Source: Halosaccharopolyspora lacisalsi
GTDB taxonomy: Bacteria; Actinomycetota; Actinomycetes; Mycobacteriales; Pseudonocardiaceae
Reading direction: 5' to 3'
Length of the DNA stretch: 64,000 nucleotides
Assembly: GCF_014137975.1 (NCBI RefSeq)
Contig: NZ_JACGWZ010000001.1
Coordinates: 1,054,001-1,118,000 of the forward strand
The notes under the pieces were generated by a model. It did no database searches, was not told where the DNA came from, and saw only the letters and a list, made by a program, of their open reading frames with translations. A program made the position numbers and the translations under genes. Of this stretch, positions 37,127-47,095 are shown piece by piece. Positions within the stretch are counted from its first letter, which is position 1; every line of letters begins with the position of its first letter.

Positions 37127-37333
37127 ATGCAGGCACTGCCCGAGGGCCCCTACAGCTACGCGCCCCGATGCGAGGTGTGCGACGAACGGGCCGCTCTGAC
37201 CGAAGATCGAGCGCGGACGCTGGTTGCGGCCTCGGGCGAGCGTTTGACCTCGTACTCCTGTCCGATCGAGCTGTCGATCTGGCACGTCTGGTACCCGGCC
37301 GCGGAACACGCGAAGCAGGGGCCGACCCCGTAG
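37127..37333 (+). CDS. Small conserved-type protein, function unknown
   Basis: 68 aa from ATG 37127 with AGGA eight bases upstream. It has CEVC near residue 15 and a third Cys in SYSCPIELSIWHVWYP, which could form a zinc site. Codon use is ordinary. It converges with the LacI gene, whose stop is 9 bp away. No family recognised. Confidence 0.5.
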   Translation: MQALPEGPYSYAPRCEVCDERAALTEDRARTLVAASGERLTSYSCPIELSIWHVWYPAAEHAKQGPTP

Positions 37334-37342
37334 CGGTCCGGG

Positions 37343-38335
37343 CTACGCCGGGCCCGTGGAGCCGCGGATCACGAGGTGGGCCTCGAAGTTCACCGCGGTC
37401 GGAGCCGTGTTCCGCCCGGTGATCCGGGAGTGCACGAGGTCCACCGCGCACGTGCCGAGCCGCGCGGTCGGGCCGGTGATGGTCGTCAGCGCGGGCACGG
37501 TCAGCTCCGCTCCGAAGATGTCGTCGCAGCCGATCAGGCTGAGATCCCGCGGCAGTCGGGCACCGCGGTCCTGGAGGCGCTGCAGGGTTCCGATGGCGAG
37601 CAGGTCGTTGTAGGCGATCACCGCCGTCGCCTTCTCGGCGGTGATGGCGTCGGCGGCCTCGTGGCCGCTCCGCAGGGTGGGGGCGAACGGACCGAGGAGC
37701 ACCGGGTGCATGCCGAGCAGCATCGCCTCCTCGTGCATGGCCCGCCAGCGATAACCGTTCATCCACGAGTTCCGCGGGCCGGACAGGTAGGCGATCCGGC
37801 GGTGTCCGAGCGCGGCGAGGTGCCGCACGGCCTGCCGCATCCCGCTCGTGGTGTCCCAGACCAGGCTCGGAATCCCCGCGACCTCCCGGTTGAGCATGAC
37901 CAGCGGGCGGTGCCGGCCGAGCCGCTGGACGATCTCGTCGGACAGCCGCGACGTCGCGAGGATGCCACCGCTGGTCGAGGCCAGCACCTGCCTCAGGTTG
38001 TTCGCCTCGACCCGTGGTGACTCGTCGCTGTCGGTCAGCGTCAGCGTGTAGTTGCGCTCGATGGCCCGCTGCTGGGCCGCCTTGATCATGGTCGTGTAGT
38101 AGGGGTTGGAGATGTCGGGGACCACCAGCATCAGGGTGCGGGTGCGTCCCGGAGCCTCCGCTCTGGCCAGCGGCCGGGGCTCGTACCCGAGCTCCTCGGC
38201 GGCGGCCCGGACTCGTTCCCTGGTCGTGGGGTTCACGCGCCCGGGGTTGCTGAACGAACGGGACACGGTGGAAGTGGCCAGGTCACATCGTCGCGCCACG
38301 TCGTGGATCGTGGGACGTTGCTGGTTCAAGTTCAA
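37343..38335 (-). CDS. LacI family sugar regulator
   Basis: 330 aa. The N-terminal HTH reads TIHDVARRCDLATSTVSRSFSNPGRVNPTTRERVRAAAEELGYEPRPLAR, with the hinge helix just after. The periplasmic-binding-like core (about 65-330) begins LMLVVPDISNPYYTTMIKAAQQ, as in repressors of glycoside operons. It is located directly after xylB on the same strand, separated by 66 bp with a terminator-like hairpin. Targets are probably hemicellulase or pentose genes; the effector is unknown. Confidence 0.87.
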   Translation of the reverse strand: MNLNQQRPTIHDVARRCDLATSTVSRSFSNPGRVNPTTRERVRAAAEELGYEPRPLARAEAPGRTRTLMLVVPDISNPYYTTMIKAAQQRAIERNYTLTLTDSDESPRVEANNLRQVLASTSGGILATSRLSDEIVQRLGRHRPLVMLNREVAGIPSLVWDTTSGMRQAVRHLAALGHRRIAYLSGPRNSWMNGYRWRAMHEEAMLLGMHPVLLGPFAPTLRSGHEAADAITAEKATAVIAYNDLLAIGTLQRLQDRGARLPRDLSLIGCDDIFGAELTVPALTTITGPTARLGTCAVDLVHSRITGRNTAPTAVNFEAHLVIRGSTGPA

Positions 38336-38354
38336 CTTCTGCTCCGCCGAGATG

Positions 38355-38390
38355 GAGCCCCTCCGACCGCAGGAGTCGGCCGGAGGGCTC
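38355..38390 (-). terminator. Hairpin downstream of xylB
   Basis: GAGCCCCTCCG (38355-38365) pairs with CGGAGGGCTC (38381-38390) with a one-base bulge and a 15-nt loop, 12 bp after the xylB stop on the minus strand. Confidence 0.6.
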
Positions 38391-38401
38391 GCGGTCCGTG
38401 G

Positions 38402-39814
38402 TCAAAAGCCGTACATGCGGTGGCGGGCTTGGTGGTAGGTGTGCCGGATCTCGTCGCCCCGCTCGGGGTGCGTGGCCTCGTGGCGGGTGCAGTGCAGCGG
38501 CCACTCGGGTGGTGTGGCCGTTCCGGCAGCGGCCCACGCCGCCTGCTTGGCGGCTCCGAGTGCGACGTACTCGGCCGGGTCGGGGACCTCCACGTCGACG
38601 CCGAGCAGCGAGGGGGCGATCGCCTGAACGGCCTTCGACTGGGCGGCTCCCCCGATGAGCAGGACTCGCCGGGATTCGGCACCGACGCCACGCAGCGCCT
38701 CGATCCCGTCGGCGAGGCCGCACAGCATCCCTTCGACGGCGGCGCGCGCGAGGTTCTGCGGCGTCATGTTCGCGCCACGCATCCCGAAGAGGGTTCCGGC
38801 CGCGTCCGGGAGGTTCGGCGTGCGCTCTCCCTCCAGATAGGGCAGCAGCGTCAGGCCTCCCGCTCCCGGTTGGGCCTGGAGCGCGAGTTCGTCGAGCCCT
38901 GCGAGGTCGGTGCCCAGCAGGTGCGCCGTGGCGCCGAGTACCTGTGCCGCGTTGAGCGTGCACACCAGCGGCAGGTGACGACCGGTGGCGTCGCAGAACC
39001 CGGCCACCGTGCCGGTCTCGTCGAAGCACGGGTCCTCGGTGACGGCGAAAGCGGTCCCCGAGGTGCCCAGTGAGACGACGACGTCACCCGGTTGGATACC
39101 GAGTCCCAGCGCACCCGCCATGTTGTCCCCGGTTCCGGCGGCGATGCGGGCGCCGTCGAGGCCGTCGACCCCGCTGACACGGTCTCCCGTCTCCGCGGGC
39201 CCGACGACGTCCGGTAGCCGGGGCTGCCGTCCTCCCATCGCCTCGGCGAGCAGCTCGGGAAGCCACGTGCCGGAGGTGGGTGAGAAGTAACCGGTCCCCG
39301 AGGCGTCACCGCGGTCGGTCCACGCCCGATCCGGGCGTCCGGCCAGCTGCCAGCTCACCCAGTCGTGGGGCAGGAGCACCCGGTCGACGCGATCGGCGTT
39401 GCGCGGCTCGTTCTCGGCGAGCCACGCCACCTTGCTCAGGGTGAAGCTCGCGACCGGGACGGCGCCCGTGCGGTGTGCGAGGGTGGCGGCGCCGTGGTGG
39501 TCGGTGAGCGCTTCCGCCTGCTGTGCCGACCGGGTGTCGTTCCACAGGAGAGCGTCGCGCACGGGATCGCCGGCGCCGTCGACGGCGACCATGCCGTGCT
39601 GCTGACCGGCCACCGCCACGGCCTCCACGGGTCCGGGGACCCGGGGGAGCACGTCCGCGATCGCGGTTTGCCCGGCGTGCCACCACGCCCACGGGTCGAC
39701 TTCGGTGCCCTCCGGGTGGGCGGCCTTGCCGTGTGCGACCACCTTCCCGGTCTCGGCGTCGACGGCGAGGACCTTGGTGGACTGTGTCGAGGAATCGATG
39801 CCCAGGACGAACAT
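38402..39814 (-). CDS. xylB: Xylulokinase
   Basis: 470 aa FGGY kinase. N-terminal ATP-phosphate motif FVLGIDSSTQSTKVLAVD, substrate-contact segment AGQQHGMVAVD, catalytic Asp in TGDNMAGALGLG, and the second phosphate motif in VSLGTSGTAFAV. It phosphorylates D-xylulose to xylulose-5-phosphate. It follows xylA on the same strand but a strong hairpin lies between, so its level may be lower than XylA's. Confidence 0.92.
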   Translation of the reverse strand: MFVLGIDSSTQSTKVLAVDAETGKVVAHGKAAHPEGTEVDPWAWWHAGQTAIADVLPRVPGPVEAVAVAGQQHGMVAVDGAGDPVRDALLWNDTRSAQQAEALTDHHGAATLAHRTGAVPVASFTLSKVAWLAENEPRNADRVDRVLLPHDWVSWQLAGRPDRAWTDRGDASGTGYFSPTSGTWLPELLAEAMGGRQPRLPDVVGPAETGDRVSGVDGLDGARIAAGTGDNMAGALGLGIQPGDVVVSLGTSGTAFAVTEDPCFDETGTVAGFCDATGRHLPLVCTLNAAQVLGATAHLLGTDLAGLDELALQAQPGAGGLTLLPYLEGERTPNLPDAAGTLFGMRGANMTPQNLARAAVEGMLCGLADGIEALRGVGAESRRVLLIGGAAQSKAVQAIAPSLLGVDVEVPDPAEYVALGAAKQAAWAAAGTATPPEWPLHCTRHEATHPERGDEIRHTYHQARHRMYGF

Positions 39815-39834
39815 TGCTGACCTTCCCCTAGCGA

Positions 39835-39876
39835 GATCACCGCGGGCCGCCGGGCACCCGGCGGCCCGCGGTGATC
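39835..39876 (-). terminator. Strong hairpin between xylA and xylB
   Basis: Perfect 20-bp arms (39835-39854 / 39857-39876) with a 2-nt centre, 10 bp after the xylA stop and 20 bp before the xylB start. No T-run, so it may only partly terminate or protect the xylA mRNA 3' end. Confidence 0.75.
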
Positions 39877-39886
39877 TTCCCTCCGA

Positions 39887-41056
39887 TCACGTGTTCTGGA
39901 CACCCATGAGGTGTTCCAGGGCGAGCTGGTCGAGCTTCTCGTAGTGCATGCTGCGCTCGGCCGAGGCTTCGGGGTCGAAGCCCTCGTCGGAGTTCAGCAG
40001 CTCCTCCGGCTTCTCACCGTCGGCGGCGGTGGGCCGGGACAGCTCGGACACGCGGGAGTCCTGCAGCGCCTGCTGGACCCTCGGGTCGGCGCGGAAGGCG
40101 GCGGCGCGGTCCTTGAGGATCAGGTAGTTGCGCATGCACCCCGCCGCCGAGGCCCACACGCCCTCGTCCATGTCGGTGCGCAGGGGCTTGAAGTCGAAGT
40201 GCCGCGGACCGGCGTAGCCGGCCGATTCGAGCAGGTCGACGGTGAAGAAGGCGCTCTTCACGTCCCCGGCGCCGAAGCGCAGGTCCTGGTCGTACTTGGC
40301 GCCGTGCTGACCGTTGAGGTCGAGGTGGAACAGCTTGCCCGACCACAGCGCCTGGGCGATGCCGTGGGTGAAGTTGAGCCCGGCCATCTGCTCGTGGCCG
40401 ACCTCGGGATTGACCCCGACCATCTCGGGGTGCTCGAGCTGTTCGATGAACGACAGGGCGTGGCCGACGGTGGGCAGCAGGATGTCCCCGCGCGGCTCGT
40501 TGGGCTTGGGTTCCAGGGCCACGCGGAGGTCGTAACCGCGTTCGCGGATGAACTCGCAGACCAGGTCGATGCCTTCCTTGTAGCGGTCCAGCGCGGCGCG
40601 GACGTCGATGGCGGCGTCGGACTCGGCGCCTTCACGCCCGCCCCAGGCCACGAAGGTCCGAGCGCCCAGCTCGGCGGCCAGCTCGACGTTGCGCAGCATC
40701 TTGCGCAGGGCGAACCGACGTACCTCGCGGTCGTTGGCGGTCAGGGCGCCGTCCTTGAACACCGGGTGGCCGAACAGGTTGGTGGTCACCATCGGAACGA
40801 CCATGCCCGTGCTCTCCACGGCCGAGCGGAAGCGGGAGACGATCCGGTCGCGCTCCGCGCCTTCGGTACCGAACGGAACCAGGTCGTCGTCGTGGAACGT
40901 GACTCCCCACGCACCCAGGTCGGACAGCCGCTCCACCGCCCGCACCGCGTCGAGCTCCGGGCGCGTGGCGGGCCCGAAGGGATCGTTGCCGCGGAAGCCG
41001 ACGGTCCACAGGCCGAACGAGAACTTGTCCGTCGGTGTGGGGGTGTAGTCGGTCAT
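39887..41056 (-). CDS. xylA: Xylose isomerase
   Basis: 389 aa class I enzyme of the Streptomyces type, from ATG 41056 with GAGGAG upstream. Catalytic His55 and Asp58 are in [12 protein letters not shown]. The metal-binding residues follow in [12 protein letters not shown] (Glu, Lys), [11 protein letters not shown] (Glu, His), [23 protein letters not shown] (three Asp region) and [10 protein letters not shown]. It converts D-xylose to D-xylulose. Lies 68 bp after xylR on the same strand, so it is either an operon member or has its own promoter. Confidence 0.95.
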   Translation of the reverse strand: MTDYTPTPTDKFSFGLWTVGFRGNDPFGPATRPELDAVRAVERLSDLGAWGVTFHDDDLVPFGTEGAERDRIVSRFRSAVESTGMVVPMVTTNLFGHPVFKDGALTANDREVRRFALRKMLRNVELAAELGARTFVAWGGREGAESDAAIDVRAALDRYKEGIDLVCEFIRERGYDLRVALEPKPNEPRGDILLPTVGHALSFIEQLEHPEMVGVNPEVGHEQMAGLNFTHGIAQALWSGKLFHLDLNGQHGAKYDQDLRFGAGDVKSAFFTVDLLESAGYAGPRHFDFKPLRTDMDEGVWASAAGCMRNYLILKDRAAAFRADPRVQQALQDSRVSELSRPTAADGEKPEELLNSDEGFDPEASAERSMHYEKLDQLALEHLMGVQNT

Positions 41057-41124
41057 CGGTTCTCCTCGTTTCTGGTCGGCGTGGCGGCGGGCCACGCCGG
41101 GATGTTCGTGATCGTGCCGCCCGG

Positions 41125-42396
41125 TCACGCGGTGTCCTCGGACTCCGCCTTCTCGGTGCTGCTCGGGGCTCGGAGGGGGTCCTGGAACACCTCCTCGACG
41201 ATCACGCTGGTTCCGCCGCGGACCGCGGCGGTGAAGCCGAAGGCCGAAGCGGTGATGCGGCATATCGCCGCCTCCCCCGCGATGGCCCGGCTCCGCAGCT
41301 CCCGCATCGCGGTCGGCACCACGTAGGGGCCGACCGTGGCGAAGTAGCCGCCGAGCACGACGGTGCCCGGGTTGAGCATGTTGACCGCGACCGAGATGCC
41401 GATCCCGAGCCACCGGCCGATCTCGTCGAGTCCGGTCAGGGTCCGTGGTTGTCCGTCCTCGGCGCGCCGCAGCAGTTCCTGCGCCTGTTCCTCGGGATCC
41501 CGTGAGGTCTCGGCGAGGTCCGGAGCGGCCGCACGGATCGCCGCGGCCAGGCCGATCTTGGTTTCCAGGCAGCCGGCCCGCCCGCAGCCGCAGGTCCGCC
41601 CGCAGGGGTCGACCGGGATGTGCCCGATTTCGCCGCTGAACCCGTCCGAGCCGCGCAGCAGTCGTCGGTCGGTGATCAGTCCGGCGCCGATACCGGTCTC
41701 ACCGGTCAGGTACACCAGGTTGGGCGTGGCGTCGGGATCGCTGCCGAACTCGGCGAGCGCCGCCAGGTTGGCCTCGTTGTCGACGGTGATCGTGGTGTCG
41801 GCGGGCAGGTCGAGCCGTTCGCGCAGCCACTCGGCGATCGGCACGTCCTGCCAGAGCAGGTTCGGCGCGTAGCGGACGGTGCCGCTCGGCACGTCCACGA
41901 GTCCCGGAGCCGCGACGCCGATACCGGCCAGCCGCGTGTTCGAGCGCTCCAGCTCCGCGATCGCCTCGCGGGCGAGCCGGGTCAGCTCCGCGACCGCGGA
42001 GGAGGCACCCGCCCGGATCGCGTCGAACCCGATTCGGTGATCGACCAGCACCCGTTCGGCCAGGTCGACTCCGCGCACGGCGAGGTAGTTCGCGTTGATC
42101 TCCAGTCCGAGTGCGGCCACCGACCCGCCGTCGAGCTCCAGCAGTCGGCCGGGACGGCCGACGTTGCCCGCCTGCCTGCGGCCGCTCTCCCGGATCAGCC
42201 CTCGCTCGATCAGCTCGGTGACGAGGCTGGAGACCGTGGCCTTGGTCAGGCCGGTCCGCGTGGCCAGTCCGGCGCGGGAGTGCGTCCCCGGCAGTCGAAC
42301 CTCGCCCAGCACCCGGGCGAGGTTGACCCGCCGAACGGCGGCCTGGTCCACGAGCCCACGCCCGATGTCGCGGGTGCTCGCATCGTCGTCGCGCAC
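41125..42396 (-). CDS. xylR: ROK family xylose repressor
   Basis: 423 aa. An N-terminal winged HTH ([32 protein letters not shown], about 40-73) is joined to a ROK sugar-binding domain with [22 protein letters not shown], the [11 protein letters not shown] segment and the zinc cluster [14 protein letters not shown]. This fits XylR repressors, which release DNA upon xylose binding. It heads xylR-xylA-xylB and faces the GH115 gene across a 295-bp region containing candidate sites. Confidence 0.9.
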   Translation of the reverse strand: MRDDDASTRDIGRGLVDQAAVRRVNLARVLGEVRLPGTHSRAGLATRTGLTKATVSSLVTELIERGLIRESGRRQAGNVGRPGRLLELDGGSVAALGLEINANYLAVRGVDLAERVLVDHRIGFDAIRAGASSAVAELTRLAREAIAELERSNTRLAGIGVAAPGLVDVPSGTVRYAPNLLWQDVPIAEWLRERLDLPADTTITVDNEANLAALAEFGSDPDATPNLVYLTGETGIGAGLITDRRLLRGSDGFSGEIGHIPVDPCGRTCGCGRAGCLETKIGLAAAIRAAAPDLAETSRDPEEQAQELLRRAEDGQPRTLTGLDEIGRWLGIGISVAVNMLNPGTVVLGGYFATVGPYVVPTAMRELRSRAIAGEAAICRITASAFGFTAAVRGGTSVIVEEVFQDPLRAPSSTEKAESEDTA

Positions 42397-42691
42397 TCGA
42401 CCCCCTCTCGGATAAGGATTGCCATCAAACTAACTCAGAACACACTTGTGCGCCATACCTCATGAACACGGATTACTGCGGCCGAGTGATCCGGGATCGT
42501 CGATGGCGATGGCGTTCTTATCAGGGAATATACCTTCGGTGTCTTGACATCGGGGGAACGACTTGCGACTCTCGTCACAATCCACTTGGTATATCCATTG
42601 AACTAATTGGACGCTTTTCGGTGGTGGCATCACGAGTCCCGGGTGCTCCCGGAGCGATCCCGCCGCACCGTGGACCGTGAGGAGACACGAG
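42397..42691. promoter_or_regulatory. Divergent xylR / GH115 control region
   Basis: AT-richer than its flanks. Two similar elements, CCATCAAACTAACT (42422-42435) and CCATTGAACTAATT (42595-42608), lie near each gene start; both hold AACTAA, the half-site of ROK-type XylR operators (TTAGTT). A third pair, GGAATATACC (42525-42534) and GGTATATCC (42588-42596), forms an inverted repeat around TCTTGACAT, a likely -35 for the GH115 promoter. Confidence 0.55.
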
Positions 42692-45600
42692 GTGTCAGAG
42701 CACTACGACCGACGCACGTTCCTGCGCGGCGCGAGCGTGGCGGCCGGTGCCACGATGTTGCCGCTCGCACCGGGAACCGGACATGCCACCGCCGGCGATC
42801 CCGATGCCTACATCACCGACGAGGCGGGGCCGGGACGCTTCCCCCTCGTGGCGGACGGGCAGGCCGCACCACTCGTCGTCAGCGGAAGCGATCACCCGGG
42901 TGTGGTGCGGGCGGTCGACGACCTGCGGGCCGATCTGGAGGCGGTCACGGGGGCCGACCCCACCGTCCTCACCGACCGATTGCCGCGGCGGGAGGAAGTC
43001 GTTCTCATCGGGACCGTCGGCACGAGTCCGCTCGTCGACGCGCTGGTGTCGGCGGGCAAACTCGACGTGGGCGGCGTCGCGGGGGAGTGGGAGACCGCTG
43101 TCGAGCAGATCGTGCAGAACCCGTTTCCCGGTGTCCGGCGCGCCTTCGTGGTCGCCGGGAGCGACCAGCGGGGGACCAGTTTCGGCATCTACGACGTGTC
43201 CCGGCAGGCCGGGGTCTCTCCCTGGTACTGGTGGGACGACGTCGCGCCCCGGGAGCACGAGGCGCTCTACGCCCTGCCCGGACGGCACACCCAGGGGCCG
43301 CCCGCGGTGAAGTACCGCGGGTTCTTCGTCAACGACGAGGCCCCGGCGCTCGCCCGTTGGGCGCCCGAGTACTTCGGCCCCGGTCACGCGCCGGGGCACC
43401 CGGGCGGATTCACCCACGAGTTCTACGCCAAGGTCTTCGAGACCATGCTGCGCCTCAAGGCCAACTACCTCTGGCCCGCGATGTGGGGCAAGGCCTTCGC
43501 CGAGGACGATCCGCGGAACTACGCCACCGCGAAGCACTACGGCATCGTGATGGGCACCGCCCACAACGAGCCGATGATGCGCGCCATCGACGAGTGGAAC
43601 CGGCACGCGGTGCCCGCCGAGCGCGACAGCGACGGCACCGTCGTCGAACCCGGCCACGACCCGTACGGCGGGACGGGGGAGTGGAGCTTCCGGCGCAACC
43701 GCGCCGCGGTCGAGGCGTACATGGCCGAGGGGATCCGCCGGATGCACGAGCGGGGTTTCGAGGGAGTGGTGTCCCTGGGAATGCGGGGCAACGGCGACTT
43801 CGCGCTCGGCGACGACGCCTCCAAGGAGCTGATGCGCGAGATCCTCGACAGCCAGCGCCGGATCCTGCGCGCGGAAACCGACACGCCGCTGACGGAGATT
43901 CCGCAGGTGTGGACGCTCTACAAGGAAGTGCAGCGGTACTGGGACGAGGGCCTGCGTCCACCGGACGACGTGACGGTGCTCATCTCCGACGACAACTGGG
44001 GCAACATCCGCAAGCTGCCCGACCAGGACCTCCCCGAACGCGCCGGCGGCTACGGGTTGTACTACCACTACGACTACGTCGGCCGCGGTCGCAACTACAA
44101 GTGGGTCGACACCACCCCGCTGCCCAACGTCTGGGACCAGCTGCACCAGGCGTACAGCTACGGCGTGGACCGGCTGTGGGTGGTCAACGTGGGTGATTTC
44201 AAGGGCATGGAGCGGCCCCTGCAGTTCTTCCTCGACTACGCGTGGAACCCGTCGCGCTGGCCGGCCTCCCGGATCGAGGAGTGGGAGCGGTCCTTCGCGG
44301 AGCAGAACTTCGGGCCGCGCCGGGCGAATCCCGTCGCCGAGGTCCTGCACACCTACGCCGCGCTCCAGTCCCGGCGGAAACCGGAGCTGCTGAACCGGCG
44401 CATCACCGTCGACCCCGACAAGGACCTGGCCACGGACCCGGAGGCGGTGGTCTACGACGATGCGGCCAGCCCGTTCAGCCTGACCAACTACCGGGAGCTG
44501 GAACGGGTGACCGAGGAGTGGCGGAACCTGGCGGAGCGGAGCCGCCGCGTCGCCGACTCGTTACCCCCTTCCCGGCGCAGCGGGTACTACGAGCTCGTCG
44601 GGTACCGCGTGGAGGCGACCGCGAACCTGTACGAACTCCGCGAGGCCGAATTCACGAACATCCTGTACGCCGAGCAGGGCCGCACCGTCGCCAACGAGCT
44701 CGCCGCCACCGCCGAAGCCCGCTTCGCCGACGACCGGGCGATGTCGGACCACTACAACAGCACGCTCGCGGGCGGAAAGTGGCACGGTTTCCAGACGCAG
44801 CCGAAAATCGGTTACGGCGACGTGGAGCGCTACGGTCCGCAAGCCTCATGGCAGCAGCCGCAGCGCGACAACAAGGCCATCCCCGACGCCATCTTCCCCC
44901 CGGTGCGACGCCTCGAAACGCCCGCGGCCGCGGAGATGGGCGTGGCCATCGACGGGTCCGCGAAGTGGTGGCCCCGTGCCGCGGAGGATCCGGTGCTGCC
45001 CGCTTTCAGCCCGTTCCAGACGCAGCCGGCGCAGTACATCGAGGTCTTCAACCGCGGTACCGCCGCTTTCGACTACGGGATTCGGCCCTCCGTGCCGTGG
45101 GTGACCGTGACGCCGAGCCGCGGTCGCATCACCGAGCAGGTACGCGCCACCGTGCACGTCGACTGGAAGCGGGCGCCCGAGGGAACGACTCACGTGCCCA
45201 TCGAGGTCACCGGATCCGACGGCCGCAGCGTCGAGGTGCGGGCCGTCGTGGAGAACCCGCGCCTGCCCCGGGGAAAGCGCGGAGGATTCATCGAGGCCAA
45301 CGGGTGCGTTTCCGTCGAAGCCGAGCACTACACGCGCGCGGTCGACACCCGCTCGGTCTCCTGGAAGCGAATACCGGGGCTCGGCCGGAACGGATCGGGA
45401 ATGGAACCCCTCCCGGTCACCGCACCGCGTCAGCGACCCGGCGGCAACGGCCCCCGGCTCGAATACGGCATGACCCTGTTCACCACCGGCCCCGTCGACG
45501 TCACGGCGTACCTGTCCCCGCGAAACGACGCCCTCACGACGCGGGGGCCGCGGTACGCGATCTCGATCGACGACGCGGAACCCGCGGTGGTGGACATCGT

Positions 45601-45826
45601 CACCGCCACGGGTGCCGACGCGACGGAGATGAACCGGCAGTGGCAGCGCAACACCTCCGACAACGTCAACCGCACCACCACGCGGCACTCGATCGCCGAA
45701 CCGGGAGCCCACACCCTGAAGTTCTGGATGGTCGATCCGACCGTGGTGGTGCAGAAGATCGTCGTGGACACCGGTGGGGTCGAGTTCAGCTACCTCGGGC
45801 CCCCGGAGAGCCTGCGTCATGACTGA
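42692..45826 (+). CDS. Secreted GH115 xylan alpha-glucuronidase
   Basis: 1044 aa from GTG 42692 (GGAG upstream). Tat leader YDRRTFLRGASVAAGATMLPLAPGTGHATA. The body matches GH115: an N-terminal domain (40-190), the catalytic barrel with VSPWYWWDDVAPREHEALYAL, KYRGFFVNDEAPAL, LRLKANYLWPAMWGKAF and GTAHNEPMM, then DNWGNIRKLP and GRGRNYKWVDTTPLPNVWDQLHQAYSYGVDRLWVVNVGDFKGMERPLQFF, plus C-terminal helical and beta-sandwich domains. The family removes (4-O-methyl)glucuronate from internal and terminal xylan units. It divergently faces xylR and precedes a polyol dehydrogenase by 92 bp. Confidence 0.88.
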   Translation: MSEHYDRRTFLRGASVAAGATMLPLAPGTGHATAGDPDAYITDEAGPGRFPLVADGQAAPLVVSGSDHPGVVRAVDDLRADLEAVTGADPTVLTDRLPRREEVVLIGTVGTSPLVDALVSAGKLDVGGVAGEWETAVEQIVQNPFPGVRRAFVVAGSDQRGTSFGIYDVSRQAGVSPWYWWDDVAPREHEALYALPGRHTQGPPAVKYRGFFVNDEAPALARWAPEYFGPGHAPGHPGGFTHEFYAKVFETMLRLKANYLWPAMWGKAFAEDDPRNYATAKHYGIVMGTAHNEPMMRAIDEWNRHAVPAERDSDGTVVEPGHDPYGGTGEWSFRRNRAAVEAYMAEGIRRMHERGFEGVVSLGMRGNGDFALGDDASKELMREILDSQRRILRAETDTPLTEIPQVWTLYKEVQRYWDEGLRPPDDVTVLISDDNWGNIRKLPDQDLPERAGGYGLYYHYDYVGRGRNYKWVDTTPLPNVWDQLHQAYSYGVDRLWVVNVGDFKGMERPLQFFLDYAWNPSRWPASRIEEWERSFAEQNFGPRRANPVAEVLHTYAALQSRRKPELLNRRITVDPDKDLATDPEAVVYDDAASPFSLTNYRELERVTEEWRNLAERSRRVADSLPPSRRSGYYELVGYRVEATANLYELREAEFTNILYAEQGRTVANELAATAEARFADDRAMSDHYNSTLAGGKWHGFQTQPKIGYGDVERYGPQASWQQPQRDNKAIPDAIFPPVRRLETPAAAEMGVAIDGSAKWWPRAAEDPVLPAFSPFQTQPAQYIEVFNRGTAAFDYGIRPSVPWVTVTPSRGRITEQVRATVHVDWKRAPEGTTHVPIEVTGSDGRSVEVRAVVENPRLPRGKRGGFIEANGCVSVEAEHYTRAVDTRSVSWKRIPGLGRNGSGMEPLPVTAPRQRPGGNGPRLEYGMTLFTTGPVDVTAYLSPRNDALTTRGPRYAISIDDAEPAVVDIVTATGADATEMNRQWQRNTSDNVNRTTTRHSIAEPGAHTLKFWMVDPTVVVQKIVVDTGGVEFSYLGPPESLRHD

Positions 45827-45918
45827 TCACGCGGGCGTCCGCACCCACGACTTCGGCACCGCGCATCGATAAGCGCTTTTCCGGAAACACGTTTCGCCAC
45901 GACGGGCAGGAGCCTCAC

Positions 45919-46965
45919 ATGACAGCAACCGCCGACACCGCCACCGGCACCATGCGTGCCGCGGTCCTGACCGGACCGTCGACTGTCGCGGTGCAGCACC
46001 GTCCCGTACCCGTACCCGCTCGGGACGAGGTGCTCGTCCGGGTCGGCTCCGTCGGGATCTGCGGTTCCGACGTGCACTACTACCGGCACGGTCGCATCGG
46101 CAGCATGATCGTCGACGGTCCGCTGGTGCTCGGTCACGAAGCCGGGGGACGCGTCGTCGACACCGGCGACGACGTCGACACGGCCCTGCTGGGACAGCGC
46201 GTCGCTCTCGAGCCCCAGCGGCCGTGCAGGCGGTGCCACCACTGCAAGGGCGGGCGCTACAACCTGTGCCCGGAGATGGAGTTCTTCGCGACACCGCCGA
46301 TCGACGGCGCTTTCTGCGACTACGTCACCGTTCCCGCCGACTTCGCCCATCCGGTCCCCGACACCCTCTCCGACGAGGCCGTCGCGTTGCTGGAGCCGCT
46401 GTCCGTCGGGGTCTGGGCCTGCCACAAGGGCGACGTCGGGCCGGGATCACGGGTCTTCGTCACCGGAGCCGGTCCGATCGGGGCGGTGACGGTCCAGGCC
46501 GCACGTGCCGCCGGAGCCACCGAGATCATCGTGTCCGACCCGGTCGCCTCGCGCCGCGAACGCATGCTCGATTTCGGCGCGTCCCGGGTCGTCGACTCGG
46601 GCACGTTCGTGCCCGACGACCTCGACGCCGACGCGTTCATCGACTGCTCCGGAGCGACTCCCGCCGTGCTCGGCGGCATCCGGGCGGTGCGCGGCGGTGG
46701 GGCCGTCGTCCTCGTCGGTCTCGGAGCGGAGGAGATGCTGCTGCCGGTCCAGTACCTGCAGAACAAGGAGATCACCCTGACGGGGACCTTCCGCTACGTC
46801 GACACCTGGCCCGCGGCGATCAGCCTGGTCACGTCCGGTCGCATCGACCTGGATGGGATGGTCACCGCCCGGTATCCGCTGGAGCGGGCCGAGGACGCCC
46901 TCGCCGGTGGCGACGACCCCCGCGGGATGAAAGCCGTCGTCACCGTCAGCGAGGAAGGGGCCTGA
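45919..46965 (+). CDS. Zinc-dependent polyol dehydrogenase
   Basis: 348 aa MDR of the sorbitol/xylitol (L-iditol 2-)dehydrogenase type. Catalytic zinc ligands appear in GICGSDVHYYRHGRIG (Cys) and LGHEAGG (His, Glu); four structural-zinc cysteines in RPCRRCHHCKGGRYNLC; NAD-binding Rossmann motif VTGAGPIGAVTVQAARAAGA. Xylitol to xylulose, or arabitol oxidation, fits the pentose context, but sorbitol is equally possible. Same strand as the GH115 gene. Confidence 0.85.
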   Translation: MTATADTATGTMRAAVLTGPSTVAVQHRPVPVPARDEVLVRVGSVGICGSDVHYYRHGRIGSMIVDGPLVLGHEAGGRVVDTGDDVDTALLGQRVALEPQRPCRRCHHCKGGRYNLCPEMEFFATPPIDGAFCDYVTVPADFAHPVPDTLSDEAVALLEPLSVGVWACHKGDVGPGSRVFVTGAGPIGAVTVQAARAAGATEIIVSDPVASRRERMLDFGASRVVDSGTFVPDDLDADAFIDCSGATPAVLGGIRAVRGGGAVVLVGLGAEEMLLPVQYLQNKEITLTGTFRYVDTWPAAISLVTSGRIDLDGMVTARYPLERAEDALAGGDDPRGMKAVVTVSEEGA

Positions 46966-46984
46966 TCCCCGGGGGTGGAAATCC

Positions 46985-47000
46985 GGTTTCGCGCGAGACC
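46985..47000. repeat. Second copy of the GTTTCGCGCG palindrome
   Basis: GGTTTCGCGCGAGACC, an almost perfect palindrome 20 bp after the polyol dehydrogenase stop, matching 1642-1655 in its GGTTTCGCGCGA core. With flanking CC/GG it can form a short hairpin. Confidence 0.45.
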
Positions 47001-47095
47001 GGGTAACCACCCGACGCGGGCGAACGGTTGCTTCGGTGGCCGTGACGACGGAAGTGCCGCGTCGCGACGGTCGGGTGGTCCGGTGGACCGAACGG

